Shown: in pieces, positions 23,100 to 34,700 of the stretch
Position numbering within the stretch: position 1 is the stretch's first letter
Layout: every line of letters starts with the position of its first letter
Source: Fulvia fulva
Lineage: Eukaryota; Ascomycota; Dothideomycetes; Mycosphaerellales; Mycosphaerellaceae
Direction: 5' to 3'
Assembly (NCBI RefSeq): GCF_020509005.1
Contig: NC_063022.1
Coordinates: forward strand, 806,001-870,000
DNA length: 64,000 bases
Notes under the pieces: generated by a model
What the model saw: the letters and a program-made list of their open reading frames with translations, nothing else
Database searches by the model: none
What the model was told of the DNA's origin: nothing
Program-made: the position numbers and the translations under genes

Positions 23100-23317
23100 T
23101 ATTAAGAATATATATGTCATAGGGTTAATATTAGGTACTTAGGGGGATTAGTAATTAGGGCTTGCTAGTCAAGTCCTAAGTATAGCTGTCCCTCCTAAAA
23201 CACCTACACTAACACCGGCGATACTATATGTAGATACACGCTATCCTATTAGGTCCTTCTTCGTCTTTCGTATAATCCGCCGTCTTCTACTACTACGTAA
23301 CTCGTACCTATTTAATA
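23100..23317 (+). repeat. Solo LTR of a Copia-B-like element (218 bp) with 5-bp target duplication
   Basis: Begins tattaagaat and ends ctatttaata. It is flanked by atacg at 23095-23099 and atacg at 23318-23322. The related X copy near 55660-55670 carries the uninterrupted site (taatacggtatag when read in the same sense), which proves the insertion. No internal copia sequence remains, as expected after LTR-LTR recombination. Similarity to the Copia-B LTR (14517-14750) is clear over roughly its second half. Confidence 0.9.
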
Positions 23318-23412
23318 ATACGGTATAGAGGATAATATAGAGGATAACGCCGCGTTTATAGCGGCTATACTACGAGCTTAAGGGACTAAGCGCGATTTTG
23401 AAGGGGGGGTAG

Positions 23413-23573
23413 TGTTACGGCCCTAGGCCTAGCAAATGTCTAGCTAGTACGTAGGTCACGTGACCGCGCGTACTATTATAGTATCTCGGCTTATATATAG
23501 CCTCGGCGTACCTCGCGCTCCTCTTTCCTACGTACCTAGCTACTTCGTATTAACACGACTATAAACCGTTATA
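23413..23573 (+). repeat. 3' LTR of gypsy X fragment (161 bp)
   Basis: Begins tgttacggccc after the polypurine tract and ends aaccgttata. It has the same length and near-identical sequence as the inverted LTR 55406-55566. It contains a TATA-like stretch (ttatatatagcc) at about 23490. Confidence 0.85.
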
Positions 23574-25090
23574 ATACGATAGTAATATTATCGTATAGTA
23601 TTATTTATTATCCGTAAGGTCTATTTCCGTACTAGCCTACTATATCTCCTAAGCCTATATCTTGCTATTTAGCTAGCCCTAGGGCTGCTAGGGCGCCCTA
23701 AAGGTTTGTACTTAGCCTAGTTTATTAGTAGCCCGGTTAAGGTATCGAGGCCTACCGGGAGGTAGATACGTTTACGGTTAGGTTCCCTTATTCGTCTCTT
23801 CTACCCTCTTCCTTTTACTCGGCTCAAAGCCCTTATATACGGTAGGTCCCTCCTACTATCGTTAGGGGTACCTAGCTAGTATAGAGAGCCTTACTTATCT
23901 CGCTCGTTCTTATACTACTATTCTAGCTAGGTATTAGTTTAAGTATACTAGGTGCCTTCTAACGTTATATATATACTAACTCTCCTTTTTTAGGCATTCC
24001 CTTCCCTAGTATAGGCCTATGTAGTAAGGACACCTTAGGGTCTTCTCCCCGTATTTTAGGGCTATATAACCGTAATATTAGTATAAGAAGTACTATAGTA
24101 CCCTATAGCTACTCTAATAGATCTCCGTATCTATCCTCTCGTAGTTCTAGAATAGCCTATTGTCTAGTATCTAGTTAGCTTGTTCCGCTGTCTCTACCTA
24201 GATAATAAGCGATAAATATATCTTCTCTCGGTCTACTATCTTATATAACTATACCGCCTTTATTAGTCGTACTCCTAGGGATATATTCTAGTTCTATACT
24301 TAGAGTTAGGGAAGGTCTTCGACCTTAAATGTCCTAGGGACCCCGTAGGCAATAACGGTATACTATTAGTAGGAGACTCGCGCCGACTTCGCGACTTTAG
24401 TAGTCTACTCCTTATAGGTCTCTAGTTTTCGTCTATTAGACTCTTATATAGTAAAGAGTCTTACTACGCCTTTTACCTCTACCTTTACTCTAACTACTTC
24501 CTTTTAGCCGATTCTATCGATAATCTCCTTGCTTATTAGGGCTACGATTTCTTGTTTCTCCGCCGGATTAGTAATATATAGGCGTACCGTATTACTTACC
24601 TTCGTAGGGGGTTAATTATTACCTACTACTACTATTACCTATATAATTAGTCTCTAGGCTACCTTCTATATTACTTATTAGATTGTCTTCGGGATTTAGT
24701 ATAATAGCGCTTTTAGCGCTCCTAGTAGCTATACTATAGTATTCTTATATACCTAGGCTAGGTGTCTGTTATCTCCTAGTAAGTTTTCCGCCTCCGTATA
24801 TAGAGTCGTCTACGCTATATTGTTTATCGTTAGCCTTATAAGGCTATAGCTCTCGTTAGTTACTATCCTTCGCTACTATTCGGGGTGAGGTCGCGCTTCC
24901 TAATTAGGTAGTTATCCTCCGTATCTCCGTGATTCTAGGATATACCGTTAGGAGAACGGAACCTTAATTTTAGGGTTCTTTATACTACGATTACGCCGCC
25001 GCTCGCGTAGGCGGGTCGCTACTACCTAAGTGGATTACTCGTCTTAATAAGGGCTATCGAATAGATAGTCCTCGTCGATAGTAGCGATAG
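23574..25090 (-). pseudogene. LINE ORF1 (zinc-knuckle RNA-binding protein) remnant
   Basis: Read leftward, about 24640-24330 encodes a decayed ORF1 segment including a Y-T-V-I-A-Y-G-V-P-R-T-F block, comparable with R-F-T-I-L-V-Y-D-M-P in LINE-c ORF1 (about 49610-49650). Further on, about 24105-23985 holds consecutive CCHC-type knuckles whose Cys/His are mostly Tyr: Y-F-L-Y-W-Y-Y-G-Y-I-A-L-K-Y fits CX2CX4HX4C. ORF1 proteins of this kind coat the LINE RNA. TAG codons are frequent. The boundary with the plus-strand LINE-a near 25090-25108 is uncertain, as is the right-hand start of the ORF. Confidence 0.6.
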
Positions 25091-25538
25091 ATAGCGCGTC
25101 TTTTCCCGTTACCTATCCTCCTAGTAATATAGATAGGGGGTAGGAGAGAGAGATCTACCCTGGTAGTAGTAGAGCTAATTATAGAATAGATAAGACACAT
25201 CTAGTACTATAGTCATAATAGAGTAGTATTACTACTCTTACTTAATATATTAGGAGCCTTCGATAATATCTTCTATACTAGGCTTATCTATATCCTAAAG
25301 AAGAAGGCTATCTTAGTATAGATCGTTATATTTATATAATTATTCCTCTAAAACCGAACAACCTATATCCTCCTTAGAACCTATAAGGCCCTATAGACGC
25401 TAACAGTACGTATAGAGATCCTATAAGGATCTAAACTTTTACTAATCCTCTTCCTCCTCTTTATAGGAGACCTAATACTACTCCTAGAGATAATAAACAC
25501 TTTAGTATTAGAATTCGTAGATAATATAAACATCCTAG

Positions 25539-25946
25539 TATTACGAATATAGGTTAGTAGGCATGTCGTACGGTACTAAGACTAACTTAGTATATACTAA
25601 GATAGTCGAGATAATAGTACGGTAATACTACCGAGACACCGTATAAATAGTAGGAGCGACTTAGAGGACCTAAAGTTACTTAGCTAGTTAGTACGAGACT
25701 GTCGGAGGAACTGCCGTTATAGGATAAGACATAGGTAAAACCGATAAGGCGTAGTGAAATAGAGCTAGGACTAGAGCAATATCCCTCTATAAAGGTATAA
25801 GAGACGTAGTCTCTATACCAATAGTAGAGACACCTTTAGTACTAAATACTATTCTACTATATACCTTTGTATACTATATTAGTCCTTCCTCCTTCCCTAT
25901 TACGTATCCTGACTTCCGTATATATATATACTATACCTATTTAATA
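25539..25946 (+). repeat. 5' LTR of Copia-Z (408 bp)
   Basis: Begins tattacgaat and ends ctatttaata (RIPed TG...CA). It contains a TATA-like run (tatatatata at about 25920). It is followed directly by ggttataagcccggg, the primer site. Confidence 0.92.
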
Positions 25947-25961
25947 GGTTATAAGCCCGGG
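25947..25961 (+). other. Primer-binding site of Copia-Z
   Basis: Reads ggttataagcccggg. With one RIP change (atgag to ataag) it is complementary to the anticodon stem-loop of initiator tRNA-Met, as in Copia-A and Copia-B. Priming by a half tRNA cut in the anticodon loop, known for Drosophila copia, is the likely mechanism. Confidence 0.75.
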
Positions 25962-25999
25962 TTTGCTTAATAGGACATCGATATACTAAGGAAGTATAA

Positions 26000-28900
26000 C
26001 GTAGGGTATTATACCCTATACCCGGAATCCGTACGGTAACGTACTAATAGACTCGGGGAGTCTACTATATAGAACGCTACTAATAGACTCGGGGAGTCTA
26101 AGCTTATTCTAACTACCGTAGTCAAGTAGAGCTTACTATATATCTAAGGCTACCTTCGCTATAGAAGACTTAACGAGTTACGAGGGCCCCCGGAAGGTCG
26201 GCCCTACCCTTACTTATAAGAACTAGAAGCGCTAGTTCGTTATACTATAAGACTATCTCGAAAGCCGGGAGGTATTCTAGGTTATCGACGACTCGTTAGC
26301 TAATCTCCTAGAATCCGTTACGCCTAAGATTACTTCGAAGGCGAACGGTATAGCGAGATATACTATCTTAGTATATTTATACGAGGAGGATAACTAAGAA
26401 ATCTTAGATATATAAGATACGAAAGAGATCTAGAAACTTCTATAGAAGAATTATAGTAAGGTCTATAAGGTATACGTAGTAGCGCTTATAAAATAGCTAG
26501 TATCGTTTAAGCTACCGGACGATTAGACAGTTAGATAAGGGTAGATATATCTAGGTAACCTATCTATATAGATTGCCGAAATAGATAGTAAAGAGACCTA
26601 CTATAAGGACCCTATCCGGAGGTTTAAGCACTTACTAAGTAGCCTCCCGGACGTCTACGCTAGTACTAGGGACACTATCCTAGCCTAGCTAAACCTAGGC
26701 TAGGAATCTACTATAACCTTACTTAAATCCTACGAATTACGGATCTAAGAGAGTAAGGGCGAGACCGCTCTATAATCCTAGAGGCAAGGGGGTAAGAGCG
26801 GCTGCTTTATCTACGATAGTAACTACCTAGTTATATCGTACTCGGAACTAGATTCCGTAAAGGAGTTTATTAAAAAGAAGAACACCTAGAAGTAACCGGA
26901 GAAGAAGTCCTACAAAGAGCTAGTCCTAGATCTAGAGAAAGCCTAAAACGCCCTTAAGAAGTCTAGGAAATAGTAGAAGGATAGGAGAAGCCAATCCGAC
27001 AATAAGATAAAGGTAAAGGTAATACGAGCCTATACCTTACGAGAAAGCGATACCGAGGAAATATACGGCGACAAAGTCGCCTATTCTACTACCGAAGCAA
27101 AAGGCAAGTTTCCCGCCTCCGAATAGTTACTAGACTCCTATGCCTCCTTATATATAACTAACAATAAGTCTCTATTCAGATCGCTTAGGAAACTAGCGAG
27201 AAGGAAAGTAATTAAAGTCGGTAGGGGTACCTAGATATATTCTATAAAGTAATAGTAACTATAGGAGGACTAACGGGGAACTAAATTGCGCTAGAGAAAG
27301 TCTTATTTGTTCCTAATCTCGGAGTTAATCTGGTTTTATAGAGGCAGTTTAGTAAGTAATTCGATATCGAACCTCTAAACTTTATACTAAATTATAAGAG
27401 CGGAAAGCCTATTATACGAACAGTACTACGACGGGGGGTACCGGTAGTATCTTCGATATCCGACTCCCTAAACTAGGTAGATAATAGGCCCCCGGAGATA
27501 TTACCCGCGGGTAATATTCCTTACGAGGAAGCTCTAGCCGCGGTAACTACCGAGGATTAGTAGGAGCTTTAGTATAGAAGATTCGTATTCCTAGGTAAAG
27601 GATTACTTCGGAACGTCTATAGGGTAAGTAATAAGAAGGACCCGATTCCTACCCTAGACGAGTATAACTATAAGGTATACTCTATCGCGAATATACGGAA
27701 GTTTAAAGGCGCTATCGTAGAACGAAAGAATGAAAGACTTACGCTTATATCTATCGATATCTACGGACCCTTCGAAAATATAACATCTAGGCTAGGTTTT
27801 AAATACTAGCTAGAGATCGTAGATAACTTCTTAAGAAAGAAGTAGGTAATCCCGCTTAAGAACAAATCCGACGCACCGTAAGTACTACGATAATAGCGGC
27901 TAACTATAGAGAAAGTATCAAAATACTACGTAAGAGTAGTACGGAGTAACAATATACCCAAGCTACTAATAGTTCTAAAAGAATAGGAGAAAGAATCGGG
28001 TATTTAATACGATACGACGAATACTTATAACTCTATACAAAACGGAGTAGTAGAAAAGTTAATCTAGGTATCGGAGAACGCGATCCGCGTAATGCTTAAG
28101 GAATCGGGGACACCGGTAGAATTCTAGCCTAAAGCGCTAGAGGTATAGGCGGTTATACGTAACCTACTACCAAACGGACCGTTACTTAATAGTATCTAAC
28201 TTTCGCCGGAAGAAGTATTTACTAGCAAAGTACCGACGGTAGATCACCTAAGAGTATAGGGTTATAGGGTAGTAGTTTACGTAGAACCGAAATTATATCT
28301 AAAAGGGCTACGATAGGATAAGTTAATAAACCGGGGTAAGGAAGCTATTTTCGTTAGATACGGTTAATCGACTAAGTAATAGTTGTTCTAGGAGCTAGAT
28401 ATACGAGCTATTAGGTAGTATAGCTAAGTAGATTAGTTCGAAAACGAGAAGGGGGGAGATCTAGATTTAGGTATCTCCTTTATAAACTAACCTAGTAAGG
28501 TATACGAACGGAGGCTAGTCGGTCGACTACCGGCGGTCTCGCGACTACTACTAGTCTAGTAACTAGCGGATACTCCGATAGCAATCTTACGATCCTTAGG
28601 TAGTATAATACCTAGGCCCGACGAGAGTAACGTAAGCGAGATAGGGTATAAAATACCCTAACTTTCTACTACTAAAGTAGCCGAGTCCTCTATAGAAGAA
28701 CCGACCTAGCTAATCCCCGCTCCCTACGTAGAGACCGAACCCGCTACGGCTAAGGACAAAGGACTAACTGTCTTAAGACCGCTCTATGTCTAACTTCCCG
28801 GTAGACTAGATAATATCGCGGACTATAAGAAGATCGAGGAAACCCCGGAGCTACCAGAACTAATCGTCCGGAGGAAAAGGACTAGGGATTACGACGATAA

Positions 28901-30710
28901 CTACGGCTAGGACTAGGACTATAAGGCTAAGTACTACAAAGCTATAATAGCTTTGTTCTACTAACTACTATAGGTAAATAATAGACTTACCGATACCGAC
29001 GAGCGTATATTTATAGCTACGGTAGAGGAACTATTCGACGAAGTCTAAGAACACGCCTTTACTATATTCGGACCCGGTATCGCCTACTAATAGGAAGTAC
29101 CTATCCCGAAGATATATAAGGCTACGGTAGGGGATCCTATATAGGGCTACTTATAGAAGGACGCTATCGATACCGAGCTACTCTCGTTATTAAGTAATAA
29201 TACCTAGGAAACGGCTATCGCTCTAAGGAGGGCAAATATAGTCACCTCTAAGTAGGTCTCCGACGTAAAGAGACTTATTAGCGGAGTAATCGGAAAGTTT
29301 AAGACAAGACTTGTCGTAAGAGGGTTTTTATAGAAACTCGGCGTTAACTTCGAAGAGACATTCGTACCTATAGTACGCTATAATCCCCTAAGGGTCTTTA
29401 TAGTAGTAGTTTACGAGCGGGATCTCGAGATATACTAGGTCGACCTTAACAATACGTTTACCTAAAGCTACCTAGCCGAAGACATCTATATAAAACCCCT
29501 ACTAGGAGTCGAAACCCTACTAAATACGGTCCTTAAGGTACTCCGGAGTCTCTACGGCCTAAAGTAGGTAGCTAGAGACTAGAACAAGCTCTATATCGCT
29601 ACGTTAGTCAAAATAGGATTCTACTAGTCCGAGGTAGACCTATATCTCCTGACTTATACTAAGAGAGATATTATACTACTTATCTATATAGACGACATAC
29701 CTATTATAGTACTAAGGTTAGCCGATATCTAATAGTTTAAGAAGTAGTTCGCGTAATACTTTAAGATTAAGGATCTCGGGGAACCGAAGAAACTACTAGG
29801 ACTAAAGATTACTCGCGATAGGCGTAACGGTACCCTAAAAGTCGACTAGGGCTATTATATCTATAAGGCCCTTACTAAAATAGACATAGCAAAAGAAAAG
29901 GCAAGCCTAACACTCTCGCTAATAGATAGTTACGATAATCTCCGTCCTATAGCCCCAAACGACGAGAGATATAGTAAGGATAACTACTAGAGCGATAATA
30001 GAACCTAGATATAGCTAATAACTATAACGAGACCGGACCTAGCCTTCCTACTCGGGAGAACTAGTACATATGTCGCGGATCTAATAAAGCGGTATATAAA
30101 AGTACTAAAGAAGGTCTCGAGATACCTAATGTCGTTCCCCGACCTAGGGTTAATATTTAGACGTAGTAGCGATGCCCTAACTAGATACTTAGACTCCGAC
30201 TACGCGATAGATCGAGTAGATAGAGTCTTAATTCTAGGACATGTCTAGCTAGTATACGGTACGCCTATATCCTAGATAAGTAAGAAGCAAAAGTCTATAG
30301 CAACCTCTACTATAGAGGTAGAGTTTATAGCAATAAACGCCGCCGCAAAACAATCCTAGTTCCTAGCGGCTATCCCCCGAGAGATAAACTACCCGGGGCT
30401 AGTAGGAGACTACTCTTTCTAACTAATAGTCCTAGCCGATAAGAGCACCGTCGACGAACTAAGACTAGTACGCCTTATAGGGGATAACTAGGCGGCTCTA
30501 ACCTTAGTTAAGGACGCCTATATCTACGAAAGATCTAAGTATATTAATATTACCTATAACTATATTAGGCACCTCTAGTAGTAGAGGAAGATTAAAGTAG
30601 AGTACTACTATACTAAGGAGATAGTAGTAGATAGTTTAACTAAACCGCTAGCCGGTCCCTAGTTCTAGACCTTTATACGATAGCTATAGCTAGTATAGTA
30701 GGAATAATCG
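26000..30710 (+). pseudogene. Gag-Pol of Copia-Z, RIP-destroyed
   Basis: Gag core lies at about 26100-26750. The zinc knuckle at about 26813-26852 reads C-F-I-Y-D-S-N-Y-L-V-I-S-Y, the CX2CX3HX4C spacing with three ligands turned to Tyr. The protease motif L-L-D-S-Y-A-S is at about 27130-27150 (DSC in Copia-A). Integrase spans about 27570-28150; the codon at 28119-28121, where Copia-A has UAA, is GAA (Glu). RT spans about 29200-29900 with the box Y-I-D-D near 29685-29696 (probably HVDD before RIP, since CATGTA would give TATATA). RNase H runs from about 30165 to 30690, with the D-N-*-A-A-L and Y-I-N-I-T-Y-N blocks near 30485 and 30540. Stops are almost all TAG. Confidence 0.85.
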
Positions 30711-30737
30711 TTCCTAACCTTACGACCTAAGTAGGAG

Positions 30738-31145
30738 TATTACGAATATAGGTTAGTAGGCATGTCGTACGGTACTAAGACTAACTTAGTATATACTAAG
30801 ATAGTCGAGATAATAGTACGGTAATACTACCGAGACACCGTACGAATAGTAGGAGCGACTTAGAGGACCTAAAGTTGCTTAGCTAGTTAGTACGAGACTA
30901 TCGGAGGAACTGCCGTTATAGGATAAGATATAGGTAAAACCGATAAGGCGTAGTAAAACAGAGCTAGGACTAGAGTAATATCCCTCTATATAGATATAAG
31001 AGACGTAGTCTCTATACCGATAGTAGAGACACCTTTAGTACTAAACACTATTCTACTATATACCTTTATATACTATATTAGTCCTTCCTCCTTCCCTATT
31101 ACGTATCCTAGCTTCCGTATATATATATACTATACCTATTTAACA
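30738..31145 (+). repeat. 3' LTR of Copia-Z (408 bp)
   Basis: Begins tattacgaat after a purine-rich aagtaggag and ends ctatttaaca, so the CA end is intact here. It is followed by the duplicated cctag. Confidence 0.92.
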
Positions 31146-31593
31146 CCTAGCGTAGTTAGACTCTATAGAGCGTAACTCTAACCTCCTCGAGGAAAGATAT
31201 AAACAGTACGAGAAATAGGTAAGGGAATACGGGGCAAAATTTATACTAGATAAGTACTAGCTTATCTACTTTAGTAGGGCAAAGACAAAACATAATTTAG
31301 TATAGATCTAGGGCTTTAAAACTCACCCTCTATAGGAACTTAGGGTCCTAGGTATATAGCTAGACCTAAAGCTTAGCTAGGGTCTATAGGTAAAGAAGGC
31401 TTAGGTAAGAGTAGACATAAATAGACAGTCTATAGAAAGGCTTATAGCCTCTATATTAGGTGTAACCTTCTCTAAGGTAAGGATTATATATAAGACTATT
31501 ATCATACCTATAATAATATATAGAGTAGTAGTCTAGGTAGTAGTAAAGCACACCCTAAAGAGGATTAAGGAACCCCTTAATAGAGCCTAAATA

Positions 31594-31775
31594 TAAGGGC
31601 GCGCGTACTATAGGGTCCGAGAGAGATAGTTGTTGTTCTACGAAGCTACGAAAGAGGAGCGCAAGGCGCGGCGAAGTTATAAAGTAAAGCTAAGCCGCGC
31701 TAACCTAATACGGAAGGTCCGCGGTTTAGCCGGGCCGACGTAGCTATAGTAGGGGGTCGCGGGCTACCCGTAATA
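31594..31775 (-). repeat. 3' LTR of gypsy Y (about 182 bp, left end uncertain)
   Basis: In element orientation it begins TATTACGGGTAGCCC at 31775, directly after the polypurine tract. The inner LINE-a coding similarity stops at about 31590, so the LTR end is put near 31594. No second copy of this LTR is in the window, so the left border is an estimate. Confidence 0.55.
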
Positions 31776-34700
31776 GTACCCCCCTTCCCAAAACACGCCT
31801 TAGTCCTCTAAGCGTTATCTACCTTATAAGGCTACTTACCTATCGAGCTCTATAATCGCGCGAACGCCTAATTATCCTCTAGTACCCTATCGTTATCCGA
31901 TAACATCGTATCCGCTCTATTAAGACTATCCTCGACCGGCTTCCTTCGAGAAACATATTGCCTAGTTAGCTAGCTTACCCTAGACCTAAGTCTGTCTTTG
32001 GCTAGCACTCGCGTATAATCCTTATAACTAAAGTTAGGTATTATTATAGGCTCTATAGACTCTACTCGAGTATCGAATATATACGGAGTAGATTCTATTA
32101 GAGGTAAGGCTCGAGTCGACTTATTCGTAACGGTGTCTCTATTAATCCTAATTGTGTTAAGTCTAAGTACCTTAGCGTCTAGCGGTGACTAGTTAGATAG
32201 AGCTACAAAACTTATAGGCGTAGACAACTCCGGCCGGTTGTAGTAAAAGTCTATAATAGCGGCGGCTACCCTCGTAAACAGGTCCTTAGTAGGTTACTAA
32301 GTTTCACTATCCTCTATATCCTAATATTAGACCTATCGTAGCTTGTACTATATGTCGACCTTACGCTTATACCCCTTCTTTACCTTCCTAGTACGCTTCC
32401 TTGTATATATATCTAAGATCTTATCTACCTCGTACTCGATCGCCGCGGGTACTACTATAATATCGGCCTCGGTATTAGCTTCCGTCGTACTAGGAACTAT
32501 AACTACGGGTAGCGGCGGTATAAGGTACTGTCCCTCTAGCGGCGGTAGGTTAGTATCGTCGGCGCGCTATAATAGCGACGTATAGAAACAGTTATCGAGT
32601 CTAGCTAACGTATCGGAGAGCTTTAGCTTATAGGAGAGCTTCGAGGGTATGACTTCTACGATCTAGTATAGTCTAGTATATCGTCGATCTAGTTTCTTAG
32701 AAGGGCGTGTCGTACGGATGTTCTTCGTACTAAGGAATACCTAATTACCTACCTTATAGTCGGGCGAGATACGGCAATATTAGTTAGCGGCCTTAGCTTA
32801 TAAGGCTTAGGACATTCTTATGTTCTCTTAGAGGAACTGATATAGCTCGTAAAGGCGTCGGGCGAATACTTCGGCGGATTTGCTATCGAGTCGCTAAAGA
32901 GTCGTTATCTAGCGGCGATCCCCGCCTACCTATAAGTCGATACGTTCCGTGAACTCGGGGTTATATCTAAGGTTTACGTAGAAAGGTAAGATACCGGTAG
33001 TCTCTAATACGTAGTTATTAATAGTAAACTGAGCTAGGTATAGCTATTTAGCCTAGTCGCTCTATACCTTATTAACGTAGGCGCGTAAGTACTATTCTAT
33101 ATTCTAATTAGTAAGCTTGGACTAACCGTCCGTCTCGGGGTGATATAATAAACTTAGCTTACGTTAAATCCGTAGTATCTTATATAGCTACTTCTAGAAA
33201 GTTGTAATGAACTGTTTCCCTCTATTAGAGGTAATCGTGTCCGGGAGCCTATATCGACTAAATACGTACTTTAAGAATAGGCGCGCTACATTCTTCGCCG
33301 TTATAGCTCTAATAGGAATAAGTTCTACTTCTTTCGTTAGGCGGTCCGTAACGGTTATAATGTTATTATAAGTCATACTATCGAGTTCGCTATCTAGTAA
33401 GTCTACTATAAAGTCGACTAATATGTAGCGCTAAGGTCGTTCTAGTATAGAAAGTAGATATAATAATCTAGGTAGCTAGGTATATAGAGATTTTGTCGTA
33501 CGGTATACTCGGCAATTTACGGTATATCTACGTACTAATCTTACTAAGCTAGGCCAGTAAAATTCACGTACTACGAGCTTATATATACGGGCTCTACTAG
33601 GATGGCCTACTACTAGTACGTCGTAGTTTATCTTTACTATTCGAGTCCGTAGCTTCTAGTTATCCGGTACCTATAAGCTCTAGTCGCCGTACTAATTACG
33701 GACGTAGAGTATATCTCCTTCTACCTTATAGTATACTAGGTGTACCTTCGCCTTTTAAAGAAGTGGCGGGATTATATTACCTTTCTATAGCATCTTGATT
33801 ACTACCTTAAGCTCCTAGTCTACGGCGTACGCTATCACTATTCGATACTCGAGTTTAGCCTCGTAATTAGCCTCTATCGTAGGCTTCGATACGGTAGTAG
33901 CTTCTACCGGTATTACGGCTTCGGCTAGTATAAATTCTATTACTTCTAGGTTTAGCGGAGTTTCTATCTCTTTAGTAACATCTTCTACGGTTATATATAT
34001 AGAGTCGATCTTAAGGAATCGCTTAGGCGGTAGTAACGTCTAGTACTAATACTAATTACGCGGATCGTCTACCCCCTACGGAAGGTCCTAGCTACATCTC
34101 GTTAGACTGTCTAGCTTTATACCTTAAATACCGGGCCTATAGACGATGCGGAAGTTAAACTAAGAGAGGAACTTAGCCTACCTCGCCTAACGTCGATTAA
34201 GCTACTTCGTCGTTATAAAGTACTCTAGGTTCTTATAATCTATAAACACTTTGACCGGTTCGATAGTGTTATTATCTACTTCGTAGGCCAATTTAGGCCT
34301 CTACTCTTTAAACGCCTTAATAATAGCCAATAGCTCCTTGTCGTAGATCTTATAGTTACACTCTTATAGACTTAACTTCTTAGAGTAAAACGCTACCGGG
34401 TGTAGGACGCCTTCTTCGTCATATTAGGAGAGGACGCCGGTATTAACAAAATCCGAGGAGTCCGTCTTAACGACTATCTACCTCCCCGGTACGTAATATA
34501 CTAATATGCCCGCTTTGCTAAATACTGCCTTTAATGCGTTAAACGCCTTCTAGTACCCTCGTGTCTAATCGATTCCTCTGTTCTTATAGTTACTAGGGCT
34601 ATCGGACTTGGTCAAGTTGGTTAGCGGCAATATAAGTCGCGAGAACGCTTCGATAAACCGTCTATAGAAGTTAGCGAAGCCTAGGAACGCTTATATATCC

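Larger units (their letters stand above)
22735..23573 (+). mobile_element. Gypsy family X, 3'-terminal fragment
   Basis: This aligns, inverted, with the 3' end of the large X element at 55406-56020. It holds the last part of Pol downstream of the integrase, a polypurine tract (gaaggggggg near 23400-23409) and the 161-bp LTR. A solo copia LTR (23100-23317) interrupts it. The left end is cut at the Gypsy-2 LTR. An apparent minus-strand open stretch at 22798-23001 is antisense to this region and is not a gene. The protein encoded just upstream of the LTR has no motif I recognise. Confidence 0.8.
25539..31145 (+). mobile_element. Copia-Z, complete but heavily RIPed Ty1/copia element
   Basis: 408-bp LTRs at 25539-25946 and 30738-31145, perfect 5-bp target duplication cctag at 25534-25538 and 31146-31150, primer site at 25947, and all copia domains in the order Gag, protease, integrase, RT, RNase H. 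It is inserted in LINE-a immediately after the codons for the RT catalytic box. Internally it is almost free of CpA/TpG. The two LTRs remain similar, but each carries its own RIP changes. Confidence 0.95.
25100..31593 (+). mobile_element. LINE-a, RT fragment split by Copia-Z
   Basis: Two pieces (about 25100-25538 and 31151-31593) join into one decayed LINE reverse transcriptase. The left piece aligns with LINE-e from about 57490 and contains an A-box-like L-G-A-F-D-N (about 25255) and the catalytic box F-V-D-N at 25514-25525 (FVDD with the last Asp lost, GAT to AAT). The right piece continues with the W/L-L-D-S-I-E-R-N segment and the K-R-I-K-E-P-L-N-R-A segment matching LINE-e near 58330-58355. 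Copia-Z lies between with duplicated cctag. The 3' end is cut by the gypsy Y LTR. Confidence 0.8.

Noticed and set aside
26000..30700. Long frames broken almost only by TAG, as if TAG were reassigned to Gln or Trp
   Set aside because: TAG replaces both CAG and TGG, TAA replaces CAA, and Cys/His codons become Tyr in the same places. The intact Copia-A copy uses CAG, TGG and TAA normally. RIP explains all of this at once.
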